DNA of 64,000 bases from Massilia phosphatilytica (GCF_002968015.1 NZ_PUIP01000021.1:62001-126000), one strand, 5' to 3'; counted from the first letter of the stretch, positions 38,648 through 47,221 are shown. Numbers and translations: made by a program. The notes: a model not told the origin generated them from the letters alone.

Positions 38648-40072
38648 TCAGGGTTGCGGTCCGGCGCTGCCGAGCTGGAAGGTCGGGGCCGGGATCTCGT
38701 TCAGGCACGCGCCGTCGACTTTCGTCTCGGGCCGGTCGAGGAAGGCGCGCAGCAGGCGCGGTGCGCAGCCCAGTTGCGACACCCCATGGCCCACGTTCGG
38801 CGCCGTCAGCAGCTGCGCGTGATCCATGAAGCGGGCGGCGTCCTCGGCGCGGCGCGGCGGCGTGACGGGGTCCTGTGCGCCGGACAGCAGCAGCACCGGT
38901 GCGGCGATGCGCGCCGGGGGCGTGGCGGGCACGGCGGGCACGTTCATCGCGCGGCACAGCCCGCGCAGGCGGTCGCCCAGCGTGCGCGTGAGCGGGCTGG
39001 CATCGCTCGCGGCCAGCGCGGGCGTAAAGCGCGGCATGTCCTCGGCGCAGACGACGGCCAGGTGCAGCAGCGTGGCCGGCGAGCCGTCGGGGGAAAAGTC
39101 GGCGGCGAGGTTGCGGCGCGCGACGAACGGCTGCCAGCGGCCAGCGCTGGCGCTGTGCACGAGGAACGGGAGGCGGCGCGCGTCGGCCGGCGCATACAGC
39201 ATGTTGCGCACGGTGTCGAGCAGGCGCGCACTCGTCATCGTGACCTCGACCTGGCGCGCCGTGCGCGGGTCGGGCAGTGTCAGTTTCAAGGGCGCGGCAT
39301 CGAGCTTGCCGACGAGGGCGTCGAATTCGCCACGCAGGTTCGGGTAGGCGCGGGCGCAGGCGGCGTCCTTCGCGCACTGGGCGAACAACTGGTCGAGCGC
39401 GGCCTGGCTGTCGTGGCCACCGGCCGGGATCACCTGGTCGGGCGCGGCCACGGCGTCGAGCAGCAGGGTGCGCACGCCGTCGGGGTAGGCGCGCGCATAC
39501 GCCTGCGCGAGCCGGGTGCCGTACGAGCCGCCCCACAGGTTGATCCTCCAGTAACCCAGCGCGCGGCGCACGGCATCGATGTCGCGTGCGGCGGCGGCCG
39601 TCGTGTACGCGGCGAACGGCGCCTTGCTGGCCGCGATGCAGCGGCGCAGGGCGGCATCGGTTTCCAGTCCGCTCGGCTGCGCGTCCTCGTCGGCGTCGGA
39701 CGGGCATTCCAGCTTGCCGGACAGCCCCGTGCCGCGCTGGTCGATGAACACGATGTCGCGCGTGGCGCGCACGCGCTTGAAGGCGGTGGACAGCAGGGGG
39801 AGCACGTCGCTGCCCGCTTCACCGGGACCGCCGGCGAGCACGAACAGCGGGTCCGGCCGCGCACCCTGGCGCAGGGCGGGCGCGATCGTTACGTGGAGGT
39901 TCAGGGTGGCCCCTTTGCCGGGTTCGAGCGGGACGGGCAGGGTCAGGCAGCGCAGGGCTTCCTCGACGCCGGGCAGGTGACAGCTGCGCGTTGGAACCGG
40001 CGTTGTCGGCGTTGCCGTGGCCGGGACGGTGGCCGCCAGCAGCGCGCCCAGGAGCAGGATGGATTTCAACAA
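38648..40072 (-). CDS. Secreted alpha/beta-hydrolase, S33 peptidase type
   Basis: A 474-residue exported hydrolase with signal peptide (LKSILLLGALLAATVPATAT). It has the oxyanion segment FVLAGGPGEAGSD, IVFIDQRGTGLSG, the nucleophile elbow LWGGSYGTRLAQ (Ser183), the acid in LLLSGAQDPVTPP and the His in APNVGHGVSQLG. This is the tripeptidyl/prolyl aminopeptidase (SlpD-like) group of family S33, active on peptide N-termini. It is the first gene of an operon with a NatAB-type exporter. Confidence 0.88.
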   Translation of the reverse strand: MLKSILLLGALLAATVPATATPTTPVPTRSCHLPGVEEALRCLTLPVPLEPGKGATLNLHVTIAPALRQGARPDPLFVLAGGPGEAGSDVLPLLSTAFKRVRATRDIVFIDQRGTGLSGKLECPSDADEDAQPSGLETDAALRRCIAASKAPFAAYTTAAAARDIDAVRRALGYWRINLWGGSYGTRLAQAYARAYPDGVRTLLLDAVAAPDQVIPAGGHDSQAALDQLFAQCAKDAACARAYPNLRGEFDALVGKLDAAPLKLTLPDPRTARQVEVTMTSARLLDTVRNMLYAPADARRLPFLVHSASAGRWQPFVARRNLAADFSPDGSPATLLHLAVVCAEDMPRFTPALAASDASPLTRTLGDRLRGLCRAMNVPAVPATPPARIAAPVLLLSGAQDPVTPPRRAEDAARFMDHAQLLTAPNVGHGVSQLGCAPRLLRAFLDRPETKVDGACLNEIPAPTFQLGSAGPQP

Positions 40073-40191
40073 GCGGTCTCCTTTTTGATGCGGGTCATAC
40101 TAATTTGTTATCGTTCTCGTGGTCAATCAAAAGTTGCAAAATTGCATGATTCGGCGCGGATGGGTTTGCGCTGGCTCCAGGCCGGTGCGGC

Positions 40192-40221
40192 TTGACTGTC
40201 GGGTATGGGATCGGCTATAGT
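40192..40221 (+). promoter_or_regulatory. Sigma-70 promoter of rplM-rpsI
   Basis: TTGACT (40192-40197) and TATAGT (40216-40221) with an 18 bp spacer, the best promoter match in the window. Transcription would start near 40228, giving a leader of about 100 nt before the rplM ATG at 40332. This suits a highly expressed ribosomal protein operon. Confidence 0.75.
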
Positions 40222-40263
40222 CGTGGGCTTTCCATTTGCTCGGGAAAAGACAATAAGGCAGAG

Positions 40264-40288
40264 TCCGCGATGTTGTATCGCCCGCGGA
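40264..40288 (+). promoter_or_regulatory. Structured element in the rplM leader
   Basis: Inside the presumed leader TCC-GCGAT-GTTGT-ATCGC-CCGC-GGA can fold as GCGAT/ATCGC around a GTTGT loop, closed by TCC/GGA, or alternatively as TCCGCG/CGCGGA. L13 leaders with autoregulatory folds are known in other bacteria; no direct match is claimed here. Confidence 0.35.
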
Positions 40289-40331
40289 ACCACCATTCGA
40301 GCATTAATTTCCCTATACATAGGAAGTCAAC

Positions 40332-40760
40332 ATGAAAACTTTTTCCGCTAAGGGCCATGAAGTCCAGCGCGATTGGTACGTGATTGACGCGACGGACAAA
40401 GTCCTCGGACGTGTTGCCAGCGAAGTGGCACTCCGACTGCGCGGCAAACACAAGCCGGAATTTACTCCGCACGTCGATACCGGTGATTTCATCGTCGTCG
40501 TCAACGCAGGCAAACTGCGCGTGACCGGCACCAAAGCCAACGACAAGAAGTACTACCGTCACTCGGGCTACCCGGGCGGTATCTACGAAACCAACTTCCT
40601 GAAAATGCAACAGCGTTTCCCGGGCCGCGCCCTGGAAAAAGCCGTCAAAGGCATGCTGCCGAAGGGCCCGCTGGGCTACGCAATGATCAAGAAGCTGAAA
40701 GTGTATGCGGAAGCTACGCACCCGCACGCTGCCCAGCAACCCAAAGCACTCGAAATCTAA
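40332..40760 (+). CDS. rplM: 50S ribosomal protein L13
   Basis: A 142-residue protein, normal length for L13, with MKTFSAKGHEVQRDWYVIDA, VLGRVASEVALRLRGKHKPE, KYYRHSGYPGGIYETNF and GMLPKGPLGYAMIKKLKVYA. Early assembly protein of the large subunit. It is followed after 13 bp by rpsI, the usual rplM-rpsI operon, with a strong promoter upstream and a terminator downstream. Confidence 0.99.
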   Translation: MKTFSAKGHEVQRDWYVIDATDKVLGRVASEVALRLRGKHKPEFTPHVDTGDFIVVVNAGKLRVTGTKANDKKYYRHSGYPGGIYETNFLKMQQRFPGRALEKAVKGMLPKGPLGYAMIKKLKVYAEATHPHAAQQPKALEI

Positions 40761-40773
40761 GTAAGGAACTGAC

Positions 40774-41166
40774 ATGATCGGTAACTACAACTACGGCACT
40801 GGCCGTCGCAAGAGTGCAGTGGCCCGTGTGTTCATCAAAGCTGGCACCGGCCAGATCATCGTGAACGGCAAACCGGCCGCAGAATACTTCTCGCGCGAAA
40901 CCGGCCTGATGGTCATCCGTCAACCGCTGGAACTGACCGGCAACGTCGAGCGTTTCGACATCAAGGTCAACGTGCATGGCGGCGGCGAGTCCGGCCAGGC
41001 AGGTGCAGTGCGCCACGGCATCACCCGCGCACTGATCGACTACGACGCAGGCCTGAAGGGCGACCTGGCACGTGCCGGTTTCGTCACCCGTGACGCCCGT
41101 GAAGTCGAGCGTAAGAAAGTTGGTCTGCGCAAAGCACGTCGCGCAAAGCAATTCTCGAAGCGTTAA
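40774..41166 (+). CDS. rpsI: 30S ribosomal protein S9
   Basis: A 130-residue protein with YGTGRRKSAVARVFIKAGTG, ETGLMVIRQPLELTGNVERF, HGGGESGQAGAVRHGITRAL and the C-terminal tail KARRAKQFSKR, whose last Arg reaches the P-site tRNA. Preceded by AAGGA and co-transcribed with rplM. Confidence 0.99.
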   Translation: MIGNYNYGTGRRKSAVARVFIKAGTGQIIVNGKPAAEYFSRETGLMVIRQPLELTGNVERFDIKVNVHGGGESGQAGAVRHGITRALIDYDAGLKGDLARAGFVTRDAREVERKKVGLRKARRAKQFSKR

Positions 41167-41203
41167 TTGGAACTGCAGCGCTTCATGCGCTGCTGCCGAA
41201 ACG

Positions 41204-41237
41204 AAAAGCCGCCCGCTGCAAAGCCGGCGGCTTTTTT
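41204..41237 (+). terminator. Rho-independent terminator after rpsI
   Basis: AAAAGCCGCC (41204-41213) pairs with GGCGGCTTTT (41226-41235), followed by further T residues. Ends the rplM-rpsI operon and separates it from argC. Confidence 0.9.
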
Positions 41238-41336
41238 GTTGCCCAATTCCATGCGGCAATGCAGCACATGATTTGACACCCTGCTAAAATTGCAGGTTCG
41301 TACGAGAACTTATCTATTTACCAAGGGGAAACAGAC

Positions 41337-42374
41337 ATGATCAAAGTTGGCATCGTTGGCGGCACCGGCTACACGGGCGTGGAATTGCTGCGCCTGCTGT
41401 CCGCCCATCCGGAAGTGAAGCTGACCGCCATCACCTCGCGCAAGGAAGACGGCCTGCCCGTCGCCGACATGTTTCCCTCGCTGCGCGGCCATGTCGACAT
41501 CGCGTTCTCGAGCCCGGACAAGGCCGACCTGAAGCAGTGCGACGTCGTCTTCTTCGCGACCCCGCATGGCGTCGCGATGGCCCAGGCGCCCGAGTTGATC
41601 GCCGCCGGCGTGAAGGTGATCGACCTCGCGGCCGACTTCCGCCTGAAGGACCAGGCCACGTTCGAGAAGTGGTACAAGATCCCGCACAGCGCGCCGGACC
41701 TGCTGGAAGAAGCCGTGTACGGCCTGCCGGAACTGAACCGCGACGACATCAGGAACGCGCGCCTGATCGCCAACCCGGGCTGCTACCCGACCACGATGCA
41801 GCTGGGCTTTTATCCGCTGCTGAAGGCGGGCATCATCGATGCCGGCAACCTGATCGCCGACGCCAAGTCGGGCGTGTCCGGCGCCGGTCGCAAGGCCGAG
41901 ATCGGTACGCTGTTCTCGGAAGCGAGCGACAACTTCAAGGCCTATGGCGTGCATGGCCACCGCCACACGCCGGAGACGTCGGCCCAGCTGCAGCGCTACA
42001 CGGACCAGAAGGTCGGCCTGATCTTCACGCCGCACCTCGTTCCGATGATCCGCGGCATGCACTCGACGCTGTACGCGCGCCTCACGCAGGACATCACGAA
42101 CGACGCCCTGCAAGCCCTGTTCGAAGAACAGTACAAGGATGCGGAATTCGTCGACGTCATGCCGTTCGGCTCGCACCCGGAAACCCGTTCGACGCGCGGT
42201 TCGAACATGCTGCGCATCGCGCTGCACCGTCCGGACAACGGCAACACGGTCGTCATCCTCGTCGTGCAGGACAACCTGGTCAAGGGCGCGTCCGGCCAGG
42301 CCGTGCAGTGCATGAACCTGATGTTCGGCCTGCCGGAAAGCACCGGCCTGAAGCAGATCGCGCTGCTGCCGTAA
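41337..42374 (+). CDS. argC: N-acetyl-gamma-glutamyl-phosphate reductase
   Basis: Third step of arginine synthesis: NADPH-dependent reduction of N-acetylglutamyl phosphate. The 345-residue protein has the nucleotide motif VGIVGGTGYTGVELLRLLSA, the catalytic Cys149 in NPGCYPTTMQLGF, FFATPHGVAMAQAPEL, DLAADFRLKD and KSGVSGAGRKAEIG, and a His-containing HTPETSAQL. Type 1 (long) ArgC. It is not next to other arg genes here; a bactofilin follows. Confidence 0.97.
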   Translation: MIKVGIVGGTGYTGVELLRLLSAHPEVKLTAITSRKEDGLPVADMFPSLRGHVDIAFSSPDKADLKQCDVVFFATPHGVAMAQAPELIAAGVKVIDLAADFRLKDQATFEKWYKIPHSAPDLLEEAVYGLPELNRDDIRNARLIANPGCYPTTMQLGFYPLLKAGIIDAGNLIADAKSGVSGAGRKAEIGTLFSEASDNFKAYGVHGHRHTPETSAQLQRYTDQKVGLIFTPHLVPMIRGMHSTLYARLTQDITNDALQALFEEQYKDAEFVDVMPFGSHPETRSTRGSNMLRIALHRPDNGNTVVILVVQDNLVKGASGQAVQCMNLMFGLPESTGLKQIALLP

Positions 42375-42423
42375 ACACGTCTTCCTGCAAGCCTTGGTCA
42401 CAAGACACAGATCAAGGCAGTAA

Positions 42424-42464
42424 GCGTTGGCAACGGTACATTGACCGTTGGACAAAGCCAACGC
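42424..42464 (+). promoter_or_regulatory. Nested hairpin in the argC-bactofilin gap
   Basis: GCGTTGG (42424-42430) and CCAACGC (42458-42464) enclose a second perfect stem CAACGGT (42431-42437) and ACCGTTG (42444-42450), loop ACATTG, with a 7 nt bulge on the 3' side. No T-run follows, so it is not an intrinsic terminator. It ends 18 bp before the bactofilin ATG and could control its translation or RNA processing. Confidence 0.55.
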
Positions 42465-42482
42465 CAAGCGCAGGGGACAATC

Positions 42483-42896
42483 ATGTTCGGTCGTAACGCA
42501 AAAAGCGAAATCGATAGCCTGATCGGCATTTCCGCACGCATCGAAGGGGATCTCGTGTTCACCGGCGGGCTGCGCATCGACGGCGAGGTGCACGGCAACG
42601 TGGTGGCCGCGGACGGCAACGACAGCGTGCTCATCGTGTCCGAGCACGCGCGCATCGAAGGCGAGGTGCGCTGCGCTAACCTCGTCGTCAACGGGTATAT
42701 CGCAGGGACGGTATATTCGTCCGAACTCCTTGAATTGCAGCCGAAAGGCCGCATACATGGAGATGTCCATTACCGCTTGCTCGAAATGCACGGCGGCGCC
42801 CTCGTGACCGGCAAGCTGACCCACCAGGCCGAGATGGCGGCAGCTGCCGAACCCGTGTTTCACCTCGGGGTGGCTGCCGAAGGGGCTTCAGCATGA
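42483..42896 (+). CDS. Bactofilin family protein
   Basis: A 137-residue protein from ATG 42483, preceded by AGGGGA. The body is a right-handed beta-helix built from short repeats: ARIEGDLVFTGGLRIDGEVH, GNVVAAD, ARIEGEVRCANLVVNGYIAG and GRIHGDVHYRLLEMHGGAL. Bactofilins polymerise without nucleotide into filaments that guide cell-wall growth, chromosome or stalk placement. It lies before erpA, a context common in Burkholderiales. A candidate erpA -10 box lies just downstream. Confidence 0.93.
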   Translation: MFGRNAKSEIDSLIGISARIEGDLVFTGGLRIDGEVHGNVVAADGNDSVLIVSEHARIEGEVRCANLVVNGYIAGTVYSSELLELQPKGRIHGDVHYRLLEMHGGALVTGKLTHQAEMAAAAEPVFHLGVAAEGASA

Positions 42897-42911
42897 CTGG
42901 CGCCAACGGTC

Positions 42912-42917
42912 TATAAT
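42912..42917 (+). promoter_or_regulatory. -10 box of erpA promoter
   Basis: A perfect TATAAT 33 bp before the erpA ATG; the best -35 is TTCAGC (42887-42892) with a 19 bp spacer, which is weak. The spacing to the start codon gives a leader of about 25 nt. Confidence 0.5.
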
Positions 42918-42950
42918 GCACGAAATCCGAATCCAATCAGGAGTTTATCC

Positions 42951-43322
42951 ATGAATGCAGTCGCCGAAGTGCAAAACGCACAAGACACGATCCCCACGCC
43001 CATCAATTTCACCGACAGCGCTGCCCAGAAGGTTGCTCAACTGATCGAGGAAGAAGGCAATCCCGACCTGAAACTGCGCGTGTTCGTGCAGGGTGGCGGT
43101 TGCTCGGGCTTCCAGTACGGCTTCACGTTCGACGAAATCGTGAACGAAGACGACACGACGATGGAAAAGAACGGCGTTCAGCTGTTGATCGACTCGATGA
43201 GCTACCAGTACCTGGTCGGCGCCGAGATCGACTACAAGGACGACCTCGAAGGCGCCCAGTTCGTCATCAAGAACCCGAACGCCCAGTCGACCTGCGGCTG
43301 CGGTTCGTCGTTCTCGATGTAA
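42951..43322 (+). CDS. erpA: Iron-sulfur cluster insertion protein ErpA
   Basis: A-type carrier that delivers Fe-S clusters to target proteins. The 123-residue protein has the first Cys in VQGGGCSGFQYGF and the C-terminal pair in STCGCGSSF, the ligand set of the family. An AGGAG site precedes the ATG. It is single, not in an isc operon, with its own -10 box and a strong terminator. Confidence 0.96.
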   Translation: MNAVAEVQNAQDTIPTPINFTDSAAQKVAQLIEEEGNPDLKLRVFVQGGGCSGFQYGFTFDEIVNEDDTTMEKNGVQLLIDSMSYQYLVGAEIDYKDDLEGAQFVIKNPNAQSTCGCGSSFSM

Positions 43323-43348
43323 GCCCTGCACGTCTCGACATCGAAAGC

Positions 43349-43379
43349 CGCCTCGGCATTGCCGGGGCGGTTTTTTTTC
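43349..43379 (+). terminator. Rho-independent terminator after erpA
   Basis: A 10 bp stem, CCGCCTCGGC (43349-43358) with GCCGGGGCGG (43362-43371) including one wobble pair, loop ATT, followed by eight T. Confidence 0.92.
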
Positions 43380-43427
43380 ATCCATCCGAAAGTGTTGGAT
43401 GCCGCCGTAATGACAACTCAATAACAA

Positions 43428-43455
43428 TTGCTAACAGTTACGTGCGTAGTACACT
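43428..43455 (+). promoter_or_regulatory. Candidate promoter of the GH8-GH3 operon
   Basis: TTGCTA (43428-43433) and TACACT (43450-43455), 16 bp apart, in an AT-richer stretch upstream of the GH8 gene. It would leave a leader of about 57 nt. No operator palindrome was seen. Confidence 0.35.
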
Positions 43456-43518
43456 GACCACGCCGTGCTGTTGTGGCGGCAAGGAGACATACAACCCCTA
43501 TAAAACGAGAGAAAAACA

Positions 43519-44967
43519 ATGTCGAGGGCACCAACCCTACTTTGCGGTGTTACCGCTATCATCCTCGCCTGGGCCGGTGCCGCCCAGGCGCAAGCACCCT
43601 TCATCCACACTGCCGCCACCACGGCAGCCACCGACGACGGCACCGGCGCCTATCGCACGCAGCGCTACCGCAACCTGTTCGCCGAACGCCTGGGCCGCAG
43701 CCCGCAAGAGACGCACGCGAAAATCGAACGCGCCTACCAGAGGCTGTTCCATGGCGACGGCCAGGAAGAGCGCGTCTACTTCGAGACGGGCGCGAACGAG
43801 AACGGCACGCTCGCGTACATCACGGACTGGGCCAATAACGACGCCCGCACGGAAGGCATGAGCTACGGCATGATGATCGCCGTCCAGCTCGGCAAGAAGC
43901 GCGAGTTCGACGCGCTGTGGAACTGGTCGAAGACCTACATGCTCACGACCGATCCCGCCAATCCGTCGCGCGGTTATTTTGCGTGGTCGATGGGCACGGA
44001 CGGCACGCCGCGCGCCACCGGGGCCGCACCGGACGGCGAGGAATACTATGCGATGGCGCTGTACTTCGCGGCGCGGCGCTGGGGCAACGGCAAGGGCATC
44101 TACGACTATCAGAAGGAAGCGGACACCATCCTGCGCGGCATGCGGCACCACCCGGTCGTGACGGCCATGCCGCCGTTCCGCATCCATCCGGGCGACGCCC
44201 CGTTCGTCGAGCCGGGCACGCCCTGGCCCAGCCCGAACAACCGCCACGAACAGGAACAGGCGCAGAAAGCCGGCAAGCCGTGGCCGCCGCAGCGTCCGCA
44301 CCGTGAGCCACGCGCCGTCACCGTCGGACCGATGGTCGACGAGGCCCATGCGATGGTCCGCTTCGTGCCCGAGACGTTCATCCCCGGCACCGACCCGTCC
44401 TACCACCTGCCCGCGTTCTACGAGCTGTGGGCACGCTGGGGCCCGCGCGAAGACCGCGCCTTCTGGGCGCGCGCGGCAAGCGTCAGCCGCGACTTTTTCG
44501 TGAAGACGGCCGATCCCGCGACGGGTCTCGGCCCGGACCGCGCCGATTTCGACGGCACGCCACTGAAGAACTGGGACGGCAGCCCGGGCTCGTTCAGCTA
44601 TGACAGCTGGCGCACGATCAGCAACTGGTCCGTCGACCGCAGCTGGTGGAACAAGGACCCGCGCCAGCAGGCGCTCAGCGATCGCGTCCAGCGCTTCCTG
44701 TCCTCGCAAGGCGTCGACCGTTTCGCCGACCGCTACACGCTGGACGGCAAGCCGCTGTCGGACCGCCACTCGACGGGCATGCTGGCGGCGGCCGCCGTCG
44801 GCAGCCTGGCGGCCACGCCAGGGCAGGTGTCGGACGACTTCCTGCGCGCGCTGTGGGACACGCCCGTGCCCAGCGGCGAGCAGCGCTACTTCGACGGCAT
44901 GCTGTACTTGATGAGCATGTTGCACGTGGCCGGCGAATTCCGCGTGATCGATACGACCCAAAAATAA
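43519..44967 (+). CDS. GH8 reducing-end xylose-releasing exo-oligoxylanase (Rex-like)
   Basis: A 482-residue exported enzyme (signal peptide to about residue 25, AGAAQAQA). The GH8 core carries TEGMSYGMMIAVQLGKK with the likely acid Glu112, YFAWSMGTDGTPRATGAAPD, GEEYYAMALYFAARRWG, SYHLPAFYELWARWG and SYDSWRTISNWSVD, where Asp362 is a candidate base. DGEEYYAMAL and PAFYELWARW are typical of Rex enzymes that remove xylose from the reducing end of xylo-oligosaccharides, rather than of BcsZ cellulases. Cotranscribed with a GH3 glycosidase 13 bp downstream. Confidence 0.85.
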   Translation: MSRAPTLLCGVTAIILAWAGAAQAQAPFIHTAATTAATDDGTGAYRTQRYRNLFAERLGRSPQETHAKIERAYQRLFHGDGQEERVYFETGANENGTLAYITDWANNDARTEGMSYGMMIAVQLGKKREFDALWNWSKTYMLTTDPANPSRGYFAWSMGTDGTPRATGAAPDGEEYYAMALYFAARRWGNGKGIYDYQKEADTILRGMRHHPVVTAMPPFRIHPGDAPFVEPGTPWPSPNNRHEQEQAQKAGKPWPPQRPHREPRAVTVGPMVDEAHAMVRFVPETFIPGTDPSYHLPAFYELWARWGPREDRAFWARAASVSRDFFVKTADPATGLGPDRADFDGTPLKNWDGSPGSFSYDSWRTISNWSVDRSWWNKDPRQQALSDRVQRFLSSQGVDRFADRYTLDGKPLSDRHSTGMLAAAAVGSLAATPGQVSDDFLRALWDTPVPSGEQRYFDGMLYLMSMLHVAGEFRVIDTTQK

Positions 44968-44980
44968 CAAGGAGACAAGC

Positions 44981-47221
44981 ATGATGAAACAGAAGAAGCA
45001 AACTGCGGTTGCGGTCGTTCTCGCCTGCGCGGCGATGGGCGCCCAGGCGCAGGACCGCGCGTGGCTCGACAAATCGAAATCCGCCGATGAACGCGCCCGC
45101 GCCGCCGTCGCCGCCATGACGCTCGACGAAAAGCTGCTGCTGATCGTCAGCTACACGGACAAGAAGGACCTGGCGAAGCAGCCGGACGACATCGTGCCGC
45201 CGGCGATCAAGGCCGATGTCGCGGCACACCACATCGAGGGCTCGGCCGGCTACGTGCCGGGCATTGCGCGCCTCGGGATCCCGCCGCAATGGCAGACCGA
45301 CGCGTCGATCGGCGTGCGCGTGGGCGGCATGGAGCGCACGGCACTGCCGTCCTCGCTGGCGACGGCGGCCAGCTTCGATCCGGCCGTCCCCGAGGCGGGC
45401 GGGCGCATGATCGCCGACGAGGCGCGCGCATCCGGCTTCAACACGTTCCTGGCCGGCGGCGCGAACCTGGCGCGCGAGCCGCGCAATGGCCGCAACTTCG
45501 AATACGTGGGCGAGGACCCGCTGCTGGCCGGCCGCATGGCCGCGGGCCTGATCAACGGCATCCAGGCGCGCCACATGGTGTCGACGATGAAGCACTTCGC
45601 CGTCAACGACCACGAAAGCCAGCGCACGACGGTCGACGTCACGATTTCGCCCGAGGCGATGCGGCAGTCGGACTTGCTCGCGTTCGAGATCGTCAACGAC
45701 CTGTCGAAGCCCGGCTCCGTCATGTGCTCGTACAACCTCGTGAACGGCCGCTGGGCGTGCGAGAACGAATACCTGCTGAACAAGACGCTCAAGCAGGACT
45801 GGAAATTCAAGGGCTATGTGATGGCAGACTGGGGCGCCGTCCACTCGACGGCGGATGCCGCCAACTATGGCCTCGACCAGTTCACCGGCTACCCGTGCTG
45901 CAACCACCACGGCCCGTTCTACTCGGCGAAGAATTTCAAGGAGGCGATGAGCAAGGGCGAGGTGTCGATGCGCCGCCTGGACGACATGGCGCAGCGCATC
46001 TTGTGGCCGCTGTTCCAGACCGGCGTGTTCGACGATCCGGCGAAGGTCGGCAAGATCGATTTCGCGTCGCATGCGAACGTGGCACAGCGCGCCGCCGAGG
46101 AATCGCTCGTGCTGCTGAAGAACGAGGGCAACCTGCTGCCGCTCGCGAACGTGAAGTCGGTGGCCGTCATCGGCGGCCATGCGGACAAGGGCGTGCTGGC
46201 GGGCGGCGGTTCGTCCGGCGTGACCCCGGTCGGCGGCAATGCCATGCCGGATCTCGAACCCACTAAGTGGCCGGGCCCCGTCATCTACATGCCGTCGTCT
46301 CCGCTCGCTGCGCTCAAGGCCGAACTGCCGAAGGCGAAGATCGGCTACGCGAGCGGCAAGGACATCGATGCGGCCGTCGCGCTGGCGAAGCAATCCGAAG
46401 TCGCCGTCGTGTTCGTGACGCAGTGGATGGGCGAAGGCTTCGACGCCAAGCTGGAACTGGACGGCAACCAGGATGCGCTGGCCGCTGCCGTCGCGCGCGC
46501 CAATCCGAAGACGGTCGTCGTCGTGGAATCGGGCGGCGCGATCCTGATGCCGTGGCTGGCGCAGGTACCGGCCGTGCTGGAAGCGTTCTATCCCGGCAGC
46601 CGCGGCGGCCAGGCGATCGCGCGCATCCTGACGGGCAAGGTGAATCCGTCCGGCCACCTGCCGATCAGCTTCCCCGCGTCGAACGCGCAGCTGGCGCATG
46701 CGGAGATCCCTGGCTTCGGCAAGCCGGACGGCATCCCCGTCCACATCACGTATGACGAAGGCGCGGCGATCGGCTACAAGTGGTACGACGCGAAAGGGTA
46801 TAAACCGTTATTCGCCTTTGGCCACGGCCTCAGTTACACGAACTTCGCCCTGCTTGATCCGAAGGCCAGTGTCGCGAATGGCGCGCTCACGGTCGGCGCC
46901 GCGCTGCGCAACACGGGCAAGCTGGCCGGCAAGGGCGTCGTGCAGGTGTACGTGGCGCCGGCGGACCTGAAGGCGTCCGGCTGGGAAGCGCCGAAGCGCC
47001 TCGTCGCGTTCCACAAGCTCGACCTGCAGGCGGGGAACGCCGGCGCGTTCACGCAGGCCGTCGATCCGCGCCTGCTGGCCACGTACGAGGTCGCGGACAA
47101 CAGCTGGCGCGTCCGCGCGGGCACGTACCGCGTGCTGTTCGGGCAGGCGGCGGACGACTTGCCGGTGTCCGTGGATGTGACGCTGCCGGACATGACCTGG
47201 AGCGCCGTCCACAAGGAGTGA
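44981..47221 (+). CDS. GH3 family beta-glycosidase (beta-glucosidase/xylosidase)
   Basis: A 746-residue exported enzyme with a signal peptide ending near AMGAQAQDRAW. The GH3 N-domain has STMKHFAVNDHESQRTTVDV and the nucleophile Asp283 in GYVMADWGAVHS; the C-domain has VLLKNEGNLLPLANVKSVAV, the glycine-rich GGHADKGVLAGGGSSGVTP and PGSRGGQAIARILTGKVNPS, and a fibronectin-III-like end begins after FGHGLSYTNF. An AAGGAG site precedes the ATG. With the GH8 gene it would degrade short xylan or glucan fragments to monomers. Exact sugar specificity cannot be read. Confidence 0.92.
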   Translation: MMKQKKQTAVAVVLACAAMGAQAQDRAWLDKSKSADERARAAVAAMTLDEKLLLIVSYTDKKDLAKQPDDIVPPAIKADVAAHHIEGSAGYVPGIARLGIPPQWQTDASIGVRVGGMERTALPSSLATAASFDPAVPEAGGRMIADEARASGFNTFLAGGANLAREPRNGRNFEYVGEDPLLAGRMAAGLINGIQARHMVSTMKHFAVNDHESQRTTVDVTISPEAMRQSDLLAFEIVNDLSKPGSVMCSYNLVNGRWACENEYLLNKTLKQDWKFKGYVMADWGAVHSTADAANYGLDQFTGYPCCNHHGPFYSAKNFKEAMSKGEVSMRRLDDMAQRILWPLFQTGVFDDPAKVGKIDFASHANVAQRAAEESLVLLKNEGNLLPLANVKSVAVIGGHADKGVLAGGGSSGVTPVGGNAMPDLEPTKWPGPVIYMPSSPLAALKAELPKAKIGYASGKDIDAAVALAKQSEVAVVFVTQWMGEGFDAKLELDGNQDALAAAVARANPKTVVVVESGGAILMPWLAQVPAVLEAFYPGSRGGQAIARILTGKVNPSGHLPISFPASNAQLAHAEIPGFGKPDGIPVHITYDEGAAIGYKWYDAKGYKPLFAFGHGLSYTNFALLDPKASVANGALTVGAALRNTGKLAGKGVVQVYVAPADLKASGWEAPKRLVAFHKLDLQAGNAGAFTQAVDPRLLATYEVADNSWRVRAGTYRVLFGQAADDLPVSVDVTLPDMTWSAVHKE

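Noticed and set aside
41250..41300. TTGACA and TAAAAT upstream of argC as a promoter
   Set aside because: They are only 6 bp apart, so they cannot serve together as -35 and -10.
43537..46744. Minus-strand open frames opposite the GH8 and GH3 genes
   Set aside because: Low-complexity Arg/Val/Ala shadows; the sense genes have signal peptides and catalytic motifs.
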